A stretch of DNA of 64,000 nucleotides. Source: Aristolochia californica (taxonomy: Eukaryota; Streptophyta; Magnoliopsida; Piperales; Aristolochiaceae). This document shows, piece by piece, positions 44,738 to 55,990 of this stretch. The position numbers and the translations under genes are program-made. Positions within the stretch are counted from its first letter, which is position 1. Every line of letters starts with the position of its first letter. The notes under the pieces are model-generated. The model made no database searches, was not told the origin of the DNA, and worked only from the letters and a program-made list of their open reading frames with translations. The stretch is taken from NCBI GenBank assembly GCA_029961685.1, contig JARWKL010000010.1:28738111-28802110 (forward strand), given 5' to 3'.

Positions 44738-46501
44738 TGTTGAAGAGAAAATATGGAAGAGTCTTACATGACTTTCAAATAAGAAGTCTTACAAAGCCAA
44801 AATTATTATGGAAGGATGTCAAACAGAAGAGTTTCAGTTTAAAAGTGTTTTAGTTATGTTAGTCTTCTATTTATTTTGAATTATTTAATTATGCTAGGAC
44901 TTATCTTTAAGTGTTAGAGTTTAGGTGTAATTGGGACAAAGGTAATTTAATTGTAATTGGACTCTACTACTTTCCTCTATTATAAATAGGGGTTCATGTA
45001 CTCTGATTACATCAAGTCAATGAAGTTTTTCTCTTTTCCATAAATTCAACATTGTATCATAGCAGGTTGACTCGATCAACCCAAAGAGATAATGTGATCC
45101 TTTTCTGATCTATTATCTCTAGAAGTTTAGGTTCGTATTTTTTTTCTCTTTTGAGTCCATATACCAGTTGTTTATGTTGTGTTTTCACCTCTATAATGAG
45201 CTTTTAATATTTTATATTATATATTTACAGAAATATATTCGAGTTTAATTTCCAACACAAAAAGAATTTTTGAAATCGGAGTTTTCTACAAAATAAATTG
45301 ATATTTTAAGCAGCTGAGGTTAGACTACAAGAGAGGTTCGAGCAGCAATAGAAAACTTCAACTTTCGAGCTATCTTATACTATCAAGAACGAGACTTTAT
45401 ATGGAAAATTATATATGAAAAGAAAGATCTATAAGTCTATTTTCTTACCTGTTCAACCAATTCTTGATCTGAGTTTTTTATATGGATATATTGATCTTGG
45501 AAGAGTCAATGATCATAATGGCAAAAGGAGAAAGGGTACTTAGTTCGGCCAGATTACATAGACCAAAATCTATCAGATTATTTATCTCAAAATAAGTATA
45601 TTTTATGAAGATAAGTTATACTTGATGAAAGGTATTTAAGTCTATTTTCATAATGAGAAAATTTCATGTCAATCTGATCTATATTTATGGATATATTTGC
45701 ATTAGAAGAATCTAAGGTTATGTTGATATTCTGTTGCATTGAAAATTCTGAATTTAAGCCTTTTTTTTGTGTCACTTTTTGTGTTGCTGTTATTGATCAA
45801 CAATTTCAGGAAAATATCTCACTTACCCATTTTGCTTGGCTACCTTTCTCCTACCATATTTGTTTTACCTTCACATACCCCTTTGGGCTAACCTCTGGTG
45901 TGTTCCTTCGATTGGTTTACCTTTTTATATATATGGGTGTTTTTAAGTCCATTGAGACTTTTTATTGGTACCCTAGGGTCTGTCTTATGCATGATAGACA
46001 TTACCCACTTTAGTGATTATTGTCACTATTTTTTGTTCGAAATCCTTTGATGTTGGTTTCGACTTATGTGTTATCACCCATTTTTACCTTTTGAGAGTCT
46101 GTGTCTACTTTTGTACTTATCCTTGGGACACCGTGATGGAGGAGATTATTACTACATCTATGTTATTTGTTTCAAGTTGAGATCATTGCCATTACCTCTC
46201 AAATTGAGGGAGGGGGGGGGGGGGGGGGGGGGGAGGGGGGGAGGGAAGTAGTAGTAGAAGTACAAGAAAGAGGTATTTTACTCCAAATGTTGCCATAATT
46301 TTTATGTGACCAAAATATTCAAAAAAGGGGGAGCACAAAAGACAAAGTTTTTGCATATATGAAGAATTGTATTTGTGAAGATTTTTTTTTTTCAGCAAAA
46401 GAAAATTGAAGACCAAGATTCCTTTTCATTGCAAGTTGAAGTTATAAACTCCAACTTGAGGGGGAGTGTTGAAGAGCAAATATGAAAGAGTCTTACATGA
46501 G
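44738..46501 (+). mobile_element. Non-coding LTR element, plus strand, 3' LTR truncated
   Basis: 5' LTR 44738-45051 (TGTTGAAGAGAAAATATGGA...ATTCAACA), PBS-like TTGTATCATAGCAG at 45052, non-coding interior, PPT AACTTGAGGGGGAG at 46453-46466, and the first roughly 35 bp of the 3' LTR (46467-46501). It is then replaced by another element's tail. Same family as 41958-44396. Confidence 0.75.
46202..46247 (+). repeat. G-rich tract (G22 with purine flanks)
   Basis: AAATTGAGGGA followed by 22 G and further G blocks. The wording TTGAGGG before it resembles a polypurine tract inside the element. The long glycine/proline ORFs over it are artefacts of the run. Confidence 0.85.
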
Positions 46502-46674
46502 TCTCACTTATATTATGCCAGCAGGGTCTCATAGAAGGGCGCAACAGCGTGAGGGGGAGTGTTGGAAGATGAAGGCATATTGGAAGATGTGCCATTTTAT
46601 ACAAAAAGATTATTTCATCATTTGTAGCAAGCTGATAGTTAATGATGTTCTCTCACCCCCAGCTTGAGGGGGAG
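46502..46674 (+). pseudogene. Detached copia tail (RNase H end, PPT)
   Basis: Ends with the last RNase H residues (AND-VLSPPA, compare [13 protein letters not shown] at 51840) and the PPT AGCTTGAGGGGGAG. It duplicates 50916-51081, the tail of the element to the right, so a tail sits on the outer side of that element's 5' LTR. Confidence 0.65.
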
Positions 46675-47060
46675 TGTTGGAAGATGGGCTCTAGCCCACA
46701 CGACCAAGGAAGGCCCACAAGAAGGGCCCAAGCCCATAAGAAGTAGGAGCCACCGTGATTACCATGAGCTGACATCCTTATCACATAAGTTGGAAGATCA
46801 AGAAAGACTCACAAATGCATCTTTATCTTATTATCACGACCTAGAAGAGTTCTAGTTTGAGTAATGTTTATCTTTTACCTATATTGAGTTATTTCATTAT
46901 GCTAGGATGTATCTTTAAGAGTTAGAGCTTGGGTGTAATTGGGACAAAGGTAGTTTTATTGTAATTAGACTCTACGACCTTCCTCTGTTATACATAGAGG
47001 TTCATGTACTCTGATTATAATAAGTCAATGAAGTATTTCTCTTTTTCCATTAATTCAACA

Positions 47061-48414
47061 TGGTATCAGAGCACGTTTTGTGAGTTGACTTGGTCAACCC
47101 ACAGAAATAATGAGATCCTTTTCTCTAAACGCTAAACCCTAAGTCTAGGTTCGTTGTTATTTTTTTCAGTCTCTACACCCGTAGCTTTCTTTGCGTTTTT
47201 TAACTCTATACTGAGATTTTCATATTGCAAATTATATATTGACAGAAACACATTTGAGTCTAATTTCAAAGGAAAAACTAATGTTTCCAATTGGAGTTAT
47301 CTAAAAGGAGATATCAATATTTCATTGAGCAAAGGTCGGATTGAAAAAGAGGTTCAAGTAGTAGCAGAAAGATTAATCTTCTGAGGTATTTTTTGTTATC
47401 AAGAAAGAGACTTTATATGGAGAATTATGTATAATAAGAGATATATGTTAGTCTAATTTCTTACCTATTCAACCAATTCTCGGTATGATTTTTTTATAAG
47501 GAGATATTGATCTTGGAATAGACAATGGTCAAACAATACTTAGTTCGGCCAGATGATAGAGACCAAAATCTATCAAATTATTTATCTTCTGATAATTATA
47601 TTTTATGAAGAGAAGTTATACTTGGATGAAAGGTATTTAATTCTAGTTTCAGAAAGAGAAAATTTCATGTCAATCTGATCTATATTTAAAGATATATTCT
47701 CATTGGAAGAATCAAAGGTCATGCTAGTATTCTATTGTATTGAAAAATCCGAATTTACGCCCATTGTTTTGCTTCACTTTTTGAGTAGATATATCAGAAA
47801 AATATCTTACTTTTATGCCTTCTCCTTTGTTTGAGGGTTTATTTATACATCTCTGTTATTTGGACTTATTGATACATCTATGATATTTGGTTCAAGTTGG
47901 GATCACTGCCATTACTTCCCAGCTTGAGGGGGAGAAATAGAAGAAGTACAAGAAAGAGGTATTTTTTTTCCATATGTTATGGATAAGTTTATGTGACCAA
48001 AATATTCAAGAAAGGGGGTGCACAAAAGATGAAGCTTCTGCATCTAATAAAAAATATTTATTTCGGATTATGATTATGGGTCCTTCTACAAGGTTTGTTA
48101 TTTTGGTTCATATTATAAGTATTGGAAGATGGTCATGTTACATTACAACTGTTGCTATTATTTCTCTTTGGATGAGACATTATTATTGAAGAAGAGGTGG
48201 CCTCAATACCTTTTCTCATACCATACTTTATTTGACTCTCAAAAGTATCACGGTTGGGACATCATGAGAGTCGGTGCCCGGATTGGGACACCATGATATA
48301 TTTAACTCTTAAAATTATCACGGTTGGGATACTATGAGAGTCAGTGTCCGAATTGGGACACCATTATAAATAAACCCTCTACCCCCCTTGTAATGGTTTT
48401 TATTACTCCTACCA
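47061..48414 (+). other. Interior of the non-coding LTR element, left of hAT
   Basis: PBS, then a leader like 39499-40136. 48230-48370 holds a repeat of a roughly 75-base unit (GGTTGGGA(C/T)A(T/C)CATGAGAGTC, GGGACACCAT). No coding. Confidence 0.5.
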
Positions 48415-49312
48415 CTTGAGAGTAGGGGTGGCATCGAGCCGAGCCAAGTCCGAACCTGCCTATGTTTGAGCCGAGCTTGATTTAAATATTTCGAATCGAG
48501 CTTCGAGCCGAGCCTCATCTTGAGCCTAATATTGTTATCGAGTTCGAGCCCACCGAGTTCGAGTTGAGCTTCGAGCCTCAACATACATTTAAAACTTTTC
48601 AAAAAATATATACCAAATAAAATATATATAAAATTATGCATACATTTTACATAAAATTGGGCATAACCTATATATATAATACATGTATAAGATTGTGCAT
48701 AACCTCTACTTAAAATTAAGCATAATCTATATATATAATACCTGTATAAAATTTGACATGACCTCTATTTAAAATTGGGCATAATCAACATACATAATAC
48801 CTGCATAAATACTATATAAAATTGTTTATATATTCCATAAACACTCCAATAAATTGTTTATACATTCCATAAAATAGTCTAAACACTCCATACACTGCAT
48901 AATATTATAAATAAATTCCATACAATATTCAAACACAACAAAATTAAATGAAATATCACTATCAATTTACAATCACCCAAATAAAAACTATAAATCCATT
49001 ATAAATTTACAAACTATAGTTATTTCTCTTTATGCTTGAAAATAATATACGTCCTTGCTTGAGCAAAATCTCCACCTATGACAAAAACAAAAAAATAAAA
49101 TTAGTTATTGTCAGATAAAAAAGTACTCTTCCACTAGTAGTTACTTAATGTCGTTAAAAATATTAAAATTACCATGATGAGAAAAACATGAAAATCATGT
49201 AGCTGGTAGCATTATCTATGCACTCTTCTTCTCAGGTTGTAATCATAAAACAAAATTTTAATAAATAAAACTAAAAAATATCGTAATAAATAATTAATCA
49301 AAGAAATTTACC

Positions 49313-49471
49313 TTTTGATTTTTCTTTATACCGTGAAGAGTGTGAACCCAACCAGTGCCACAAATCAAAGTTTGAAATGTATTTGGTACCAAGGAAGAAT
49401 GATACGAGTCTTTTACTCTACCACCAGCACTAAATAATGACTCCGAAGTTACTGTGGATATGAGAATTATA
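49313..49471 (-). pseudogene. hAT transposase C-terminal dimerisation fragment
   Basis: Minus-strand text ILISTVTSESLFSAGGRV, DSYHSSLVPNTFQTLI, CGTGWVHTLHG. This is the hAT dimerisation motif (S-E-x-x-F-S-x-G-G-R-V, then SSL-x-P-x-T-x-x-x-L-I-C). It is followed by AAAG|GTAAAT, a splice-donor-like site. Everything N-terminal is displaced by the insertion at 49473. Confidence 0.75.
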
Positions 49472-49472
49472 A

Positions 49473-49960
49473 GGGGGGTTAGTCAACAAACTTAAAATTT
49501 GAAGTTCATCTTCATCTCCTGCTTCAAATTCATTTAATTCCTCTACATGAAATTCAATTTCAAACTTGGTGTTAGTGTGGACGAGTTCATATATATTGGA
49601 AAACAGTTTTCAGTGTTAGTACCCCAAAATAAGAAAAATATAAAAAACAAGAAAATGAGTAACTTATAATAGTATACGTAATTAAAATATAATATTTAAA
49701 CCCAAAATTAGGTAAAACAAACATGATTACAACACAAATAAGTAATTTAATGTATAATTAAAATAAATTAATATATTAATTAATTAAATTAGATATTATA
49801 TTATTTAATGATTGCAGTTTATTATATATTAATACAATAATTACGTGAGCCAATTAACTGTGTACATGATTAATGATAAAAAATAAAAAAATAAATAGAA
49901 AATTTTGATCAAATGCTAACTTTAACACACTATATTTTTACGTATTATTGAATCGTCCAA
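49473..49960. mobile_element. Nested TIR element (one end) in the hAT transposase
   Basis: Starts GGGGGGTTAGTCAACAAAC after TTATAA, matching the TIR of the element at 10666-11205. 49495-49935 aligns inversely with 13900-14530. The opposite end is not found; 50040-50520 is GC-rich purine DNA that may be captured sequence. The nested element breaks the transposase exon. Confidence 0.6.
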
Positions 49961-50019
49961 GGAAAAACAGACTGAGAATAGGATTTGTAAGTTTTTTTTT
50001 TATAAAAACCACACGTGCG

Positions 50020-50530
50020 AAACTCGCATGTGTGAACTGCACGTGCTAGTTTGCACGCTGTACGGGACGAAGCGTCGAGGGGGGAAAATAATCTCCCCCC
50101 CTCAACTTAGGTCTCTGAACTTTAGGTATCTGGGGGTTCCCATTCCGGCAAGAGCGGTGGCCGGCTGATTTGACGGTGGCAGCAGGCGGTGGTAGGGGGG
50201 TGACGATGACGGGAGAGGGTCCAGAGCAGCCGCTCTAGTTGGGGTATGACGAGGCGAGGGCGACACTACAGGAGTCGACGACGACGACGATGAGAGGCAG
50301 AGAAGGCGATGAGAGGGGGGAAGGATTAGGGGCGGCGGTGGCGGAAGGGGCACCGGCAGCGAGAGGGAGAAGGGAGATGGAGGCCGAGAGAGGGAATCTC
50401 GGAGGAAGAAGAGACAAGGGGAGGAAACGAAGAGAGCGAGGGAGAGAGAGAGACCGAAAAAAAATTTGGGAGAGAAGAGAGCGAGGGCGGGAGTGAGACC
50501 AAAAAAAAATTTCGGGAGAGAGAACGTGTG
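50020..50530. other. GC-rich, purine-rich block inside hAT
   Basis: On the minus strand a CT-rich stretch resembling a 5' UTR, with a repeated roughly 55-bp unit (GAGAGCGAGG(G/C)..., GACC(G/A)AAAAAAAATTT(G/C)GG). Short ORFs on both strands carry no domain. Comparable CT-rich blocks occur in the elements at 10850-11040 and 13030-13200. Confidence 0.5.
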
Positions 50531-51484
50531 AGACTCCCGAAAATTTGTCCGATCCCGCCGCTCATTAAATTAATGAGTCGGTTCGCGAGCCGACGAGCCA
50601 AACTTGGCTCTACTCGAGCTCGGCTCGTTAACCTAAACGAGCCCATTTTTGAGTTCGAGTTCGGCTTGAGCTCGAAATATAATGAGTCGAACCAAGCCGG
50701 AACCGAGCCGAACACGAGCCGCTCGTGAGCCAGCTCGGTTTGAAGCCACCCCTACTTGAGAGTCGTTGTCTTCTGGAGGGACACGGTGGTGGACACTTCA
50801 GAGCAATGCAGATAGACACACTACCTACAGAAGACAGAGTGTGTCCTACATCCAGCATTAGGACTGGAGTATGGAGCAATGTCTAACCGGCTAGGAGTGA
50901 TTTTTACTCTCACTTATATTATACCAGCAGGGCCTCATAGAAGGGCGCAATAGTGTGAGAGGGAGTGTTGGAAGATGAAGACATATTGGAAGATGTGCCA
51001 TTTTATACAAAAAGAGTATATACATCATTTGCAGCAAGTTGGGAGTTTATGATGTTCTCTCACCCCCAGCTTGAGGGGGAGTGTTGGAAGATGGGCTCCA
51101 GCCCACACAACCAAGGAAGGCCAGCATATCTAAGAGTTTTATAAGATGAATCACATGACCAAGAAAGGCCCACAAGAAGGGTCCAAGCCCGTAAGAAGTA
51201 GGACCCACCATGAGTTGGAAGATCAAGAAGGATTCACAAAAGCATCTTTATCTTATGGTCACGTCCTAGAAGAGTTCTAGTTTGAGTAATGTTTGTCTTT
51301 TACCTATATTGAGTTATTTAATTATGCTAGGACTTATCTTTAAGAGTTAGAGTTTGTGTGTAATTGGGACAAAGGTAGTTTTATTGTAATTGGACTCTAA
51401 TATCTTCCTCTATTATAACTAGAGGTTCATGTACTCTGATTATAATAAGTCAATGAAGTATTTTTCTTTTCCATAAATTCAACA

Positions 51485-52479
51485 AGAAGCAAGAAGCAAA
51501 ATGTAGTAGCACGGTCTAGTACAAAAGCAGAATACAAAGCCATGGCTCACATGTTAGTGAACTCCTATCGATAAGATCTCTTCTCACTGAATTGGGATTC
51601 TAAAAAAAAGCTCCAATGGATCTATATTGTGATAATGAAGCAGCAATACACATTACATCGAATTCAGTCTTCCATGAAATAACAAAGCATATTGAAGTGG
51701 ATTGCCATTTTATACGAGAAAAGTTCCAAGCGGGTCTTTTATCTCTAAAGCATATATCATCACAAAGTCAAGTTACAAATATTCTCACCAAGCCAGTCAC
51801 TCACAAGATTATGTCTACCATCTGCAACAAGCTGGGCATCTACGATATTTTCTCACCCCCAGCTTGAGGGGGAGTGTTACAATGTGGGACCCACCATGGT
51901 GCATGAGCTGGTAGGACCCACCATGAGGACATGGGATGCCAAGAAGAGTCCTCACCCAAGCTAGCACGAGTTAAGAAGATAAAAAGCACAAGCTAAAATG
52001 AGTTAGAAGACTTGAAGATCAAGTGGGATCCACAAAGGTACCACAAACTGTAATCTTATCAATATGAGCTGGAAGATCACATGGGACACATGAGGATAAG
52101 GCCACAAGCTGGCCTCCTCCTTTATTTCCACTTTCTTGAAGAAGAGTTATAGTTCAACTTATATTAGAACTCTATTAGATTGTGTTATCTTTTCATGATA
52201 GACTTATCTTAGAGAGTTAGAGTTGGAATATAATTAGGAAATTTAAAGTTTAAGTGTATAAGGACTCTATCACTTCCTCTACTATAAATAGAGGTGTTAT
52301 AATTCAGAATTAATAAAGTTCTAAAATTTTCTCTTGAGTAAATCTCTCTCTCTTTGGTTGGTGCACACCTTTTTCCTCTTCTCTTCTTCTCTCTACCTGA
52401 GAGCCTTTTTCCCCTTTTCTCCTTTTTCTTTCTCTCTTCCCTTGCTCTGAATATTGGAAAAGGGATCCTAAATTCAACA
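51485..52479 (+). mobile_element. copia element remnant: RNase H, PPT and 3' LTR
   Basis: RNase H starts abruptly at the preceding LTR border (VVARSSTKAEYKAMAHM about 51505-51555). It runs [47 protein letters not shown], ending [13 protein letters not shown] at 51864. The YCDN Asp is intact. PPT AGCTTGAGGGGGAG (51861-51874) is followed by the LTR. The 5' part is missing. Confidence 0.75.
51875..52479 (+). repeat. 3' LTR of that copia element
   Basis: TGTTACAATG...GGATCCTAAATTCAACA, 605 bp, with TATAAATA at 52284-52291 and a CT-rich end. Confidence 0.7.
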
Positions 52480-52499
52480 GGCATCACAAATTGCCAGTA

Positions 52500-54011
52500 T
52501 ATGAATGCGAGTGAATCGGGTTGGTCAAAGTTGTCCAACATTGAAGACCTTAATTATGGGGTCGTGCATTTCTCAATTGCACTGATCATTATAGTCTTAA
52601 ATATTTTCTGGAGCAACGCCTCACGACTTCTCCTCAACAACACTAGATCAGTAAATTGATGGGATTCGACTTTATAGTGGAATATCGCGCTAGTCGGTTA
52701 AACAAGGCGGTTGATGCCTTTTCACGGTGTTTGGAGACTCCCTCACTTCTCTATACTATCAGCCATCCTCGTTTTATTCTATTATACTTGGTAAAGGAGG
52801 TAAATGCCAGCAATCCGGTTCTTCTCGATATGCACAAGAAAATTACAAAGGGAGCACTTGACTCTAGATGGGCCATTCAAGATTCTCTTATCTACTACAA
52901 GTTGTGATTATATGTACCACACACTTCAAATTTGCTTTCAACCATCATTTCTGCATATTATGGCAGCACTCATGAAGGCATACAGAAAACATTGCATCGA
53001 ATTCGAGCGGATTTCTATTGGCAGGCTATGAAGACCTCCATTGCGGCATATGTAATATCTTGTCCGGTGTGTCAACGTAACGAGGCCAAACACTTAAGTC
53101 TAGTGGGTCTTTTGCAGCCTTTGGCACTTCCTACACAGGTATGGGCCGATATTTCCATGGATTTTGTCAAAGGTCTTCCCCAATCTTCCGTAAAATCGAT
53201 ATTATTTGTGGTGGTGGATCGGTTCTCCAAGTATGCTCACTTTATCCCCATGACACACCCATATATAGCATCTAGAGTGGCACAGATATTTCTCGAGCAT
53301 ATTGTTCGTTTACATGATATTCTCGAATCGATTGTTAGTGATCGTGATGCGGTCTTTACCAACACTTTTTGGTGTGAACTTTTTCGTCTATGCGATACCA
53401 AATTGAAGTTCTCCTCCTCCTATCATCCTCAAACAGACGGCCAAACAGAGGTAATTAACTGCACTATGGAAACATATCTCCTGTGTCTGGTGGGTGATCG
53501 TCCTAAAAACTGGGTTCAATGGCTATTGTGGGCTGAATATTGTTACAACATTTCCTTCCACACCGCATTACAGTCTACTCCCTTCAGCATTCTATATGGA
53601 AGAGATCCTCTTCAGCTTCTCTCGTATACTCCGGGCTCCACCTGAGTGGACTCTATTGGTCAAGCACTCATTGAATGGGTTCGTAAGAAGGACTTCTAAG
53701 AAAAGGGACACTGGGAAATCGCATACAAGGAAGGAGACTATGCCTGGTTATGACTCCAACCTTACCGCCAACACTCTTTAACGGACCAACACCGTCATAA
53801 ACTTTCTCTGAAGTACTTTGGACCTTTCTCTATTATTCGACGCGTCAGGCCAATCGCCTATCAACTGCAACTTCCCGCAATGGCGAAACTTCATTATGTG
53901 TTCCATGTCTCCTTACTTAAACCCTTTTAGGGTCCACCTCCTTCGGGAATCCTGTCACTTCCTCCGGTGGACAATGGACAGGTTATTCTTACTCCAACTA
54001 CAGTATTACGT
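52500..54011 (+). pseudogene. Gypsy RNase H end and integrase
   Basis: TDHYSLKYFLEQRLTTSPQQ and LMGFDFIVEYRASRLNKAVD (RNase H end), the integrase zinc finger (HEGIQKTLHRIRADFYW ... CPVCQRNEAK), and the core with ISMDFVKGLPQS, VSDRDAVFT and SYHPQTDGQTEVIN, so D, D and E are all present. Frameshifts lie at 52905 and 53640. [10 protein letters not shown], then [12 protein letters not shown] (GPY/F module), precedes the break at 54011. Confidence 0.8.
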
Positions 54012-54900
54012 TGTTACAGTCCCTAGCCATGGATCTAGTAACTCGGCGAGATACTGATGAATCTAGTACGTTACAAGGTTTTTAAACACTGTAAGGAACC
54101 AAGAATCTCGTCTCCAACCACTGTTCACGCAGGTAGGTTGAAAACAGAATCCCTTTTGTCTAACGTATGGATTTAACCACTAATCATGCAAGTAAATTAA
54201 AACAGAATTCTAACCTGTTGTACTTAAGAAAATAGAATCTCAAGTTACCTCTTTGAATGAATTCGGAACTCCTCCTCAGCTCAGATTCAGAACTCCTCTT
54301 CAGCCCAAAATTCGGAACACCTCTGCCTAGAATTCGGAACTCCTCCTCAGCACCAAATTCGGAACTTCTCTACCCAGAATTCGGAACTCCTCCTCAGCTC
54401 AGATTCGGAGCTCCTCTTCAGCCCAAAATTCGGAACTTCTCTGCCCAAAATTCGAAACTCCCAACCAGCAACAAGAACCCGTCCTCCTTCCTAGGTAGAC
54501 TCACGTCAAGACCTCTCCTTTTCTGGATTTTTCGTGGAAGAGATGACCTTCTCTTGCAGCTGGAAAGAGAAAGGTAATTCCTCTTCCTTTTCCTTCCAAT
54601 ATCTCCTCAAAGACTCCCCAATGGATGCAGCAAACCCCCAAGAGAGTTCACACCAAGAACCCTAGAATAGAGAGCCTAGAAGGAACCTAAATTACCCTAG
54701 TTTATGCTAATTCCAAACTTGCTTTATTTCTCCATCCTTACCCCTTAAATAGGGTAATTAACATCAACATAGGTTAGCGTTATAAAACCCAATTCTACCC
54801 CTACCTTTAAGTCTTATTACAAATCAATAAAATTCGAAATTAAAAGCAACATAAATAATAAAATTAAAGTAGATGACTCAGTCTTATTGAGTCCGTAACA
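54012..54900 (-). repeat. LTR-B (minus strand), with a minisatellite
   Basis: On the minus strand TGTTACGGACTCAATAAGAC to CTAGGGACTGTAACA, 889 bp, with CCCTATTTAAGGGG as promoter-like box. 54259-54455 is a minisatellite of roughly 28-32-bp units built on AATTCGGAACTCCTC. The U5 end resembles that of the host gypsy LTR (CCATGGCTAGGGACCATAACA), so the two families are related. Confidence 0.75.
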
Positions 54901-54901
54901 T

Positions 54902-54939
<38 letters not shown>

Positions 54940-55600
54940 AACAGAGACCCCTTGCGGAATTGTCGCCTATTTCGCCGACGGGATCTCCTGCTTCTCCGGT
55001 GATGAAGAGAAGTCCTCTGAGGCGTCGGCGCTTGGAATTTTTCCAAAACGGAGTGCTCTCCGAAACACATCCCGATCGGAAGAAGCACCAGAAATATTAC
55101 CTTCTCCTGTTCGGCAAGGTGTTTTGCTTGTCGTGAGCCTTGTTGGTGTGAATTTGGATTTGAGGTCTCACCCAATTTGTCCAACGCCGACGAGGTGTTA
55201 GCAGAAAACCCCTCTGATTTTGGATTTCTTGAGTCCCGGCCGTCAGATTTTGGAAATTTGAAGTCCAATTTCTGATTTGTGTCCCCAATTTCGGATTTCG
55301 CCGCCGCTGGAGAGACAGGGGGCGCTCTGATTTCTTGCGTCTCCTGCCCTTCCGAGACATCTCGAGCGACTTCTGCAGCGAGTTTCTCTCTCACAGCAAA
55401 CTCTCCCCCTACGTTTTGTGCCGGCGTTGTGGTCCTTCCCCTCGTTAAACTTGTTACGTTGTTCATCCGCCCATTCAACCTCTCTATATCGAGATTAAAT
55501 TTAGAGAACCTCTCTAGGGCAGTATCAAATTTTCTTTCAAGCAATTCAAAGTATTCATTGGTGCTTCTCTCTGTCGGGTTACCCTGCTCTGATACCAAGT
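54864..55600 (-). pseudogene. Internal coding remnant of the composite (copy 1)
   Basis: Open on the minus strand, with FELLERKFDTALERFSKFNL, then a charged and Ser-rich stretch (GQETQEIRAPP, GDTNQKLDFKFPKSDG). No domain I can name; it sits where gag would be, next to the PBS (TTGGTATCAGAGC, complement at 55587-55599). C33 at 54905-54937 lies between it and LTR-B, at the polypurine tract position. The first roughly 30 codons of the longer open frame are LTR-A sequence and not part of a real protein. Confidence 0.55.
54905..54937. repeat. C33 homopolymer next to LTR-B
   Basis: G33 on the element strand, a few bases before the LTR start, the place of the polypurine tract. Confidence 0.9.
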
Positions 55601-55990
55601 TGTTACGGTCCCGAATCTGGCACAAGTATTCTTTGGGTGGATCTGCAATCTGCCACGGATTACCGTACGGATAGTAAGGATTGTAGGAAGACATGGAGAA
55701 CGAAAACGAAAGATCAAACCAAAGGGAAGCTTGAAAACCCTAGAGCTCGTTGAGGAGAACTCTAAGCCTCTTTACGCTAAATTTAACCTAATTCTTAATA
55801 CTTCAATGCTTGTTTTTCTCATTACTCTTACCCCTTAAATAGGGTTCACCCGGTTAGGGTTTAAGATAAAATATTATAAAAATACCCCTATAAATAAAAT
55901 ATTCCAAAAATACCCTTGTGGCCTAAAACTGAAATAAATAAAGTAAATAAAAGAAAACACTAAAATAATAATGTTATTGCGTGCATAACA
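55601..55990 (-). repeat. LTR-A, minus-strand copy
   Basis: Minus strand TGTTATGCACGCAATAACAT to CGGGACCGTAACA, 390 bp. A PBS lies on its 3' side and a polypurine tract (complement at 55991-56004) on its 5' side, so it serves as 3' LTR of one unit and 5' LTR of the next. Confidence 0.85.

Larger units (their letters stand above)
48415..50762. mobile_element. hAT transposon with 8-bp TSD CTTGAGAG
   Basis: 2332 bp (48423-50754). Left terminus TAGGGGTGGCATCGAGCCGA. Right terminus reverse-complemented TAGGGGTGGCTTCAAACCGA. Perfect 8-bp repeats CTTGAGAG at 48415-48422 and 50755-50762. Subterminal GAGCCGAGC/GAGCTCGGC repeats occur at both ends. It holds a remnant of hAT transposase on the minus strand (49313-49471) and a nested sequence from 49473. 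The TSD is intact, so the insertion is young relative to its host. Confidence 0.9.
46675..51484 (+). mobile_element. Non-coding LTR element with a nested hAT transposon
   Basis: 5' LTR 46675-47060 and 3' LTR 51082-51484 (TGTTGGAAGATGGGCTC(T/C)AGCCCACAC...ATTCAACA). PBS TGGTATCAGAGC at 47061-47072 and PPT at about 51068-51081. The interior has no pol, apart from a short RNase H end. The hAT element (48423-50754) is nested in it; without it the element is about 2.5 kb. The second half of the LTR is shared with the TGTTGAAGA family, so the two families are related. The flanks do not show a TSD. Confidence 0.75.

Noticed and set aside
55601..55694. N-terminal part (SSYNPYYPYGNPWQIADPP) as the start of a real protein
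   Set aside because: It is encoded by the U5 end of LTR-A and crosses the PBS; the same text reappears at 58894 in the other LTR-A copy where it runs into the gypsy chromodomain.
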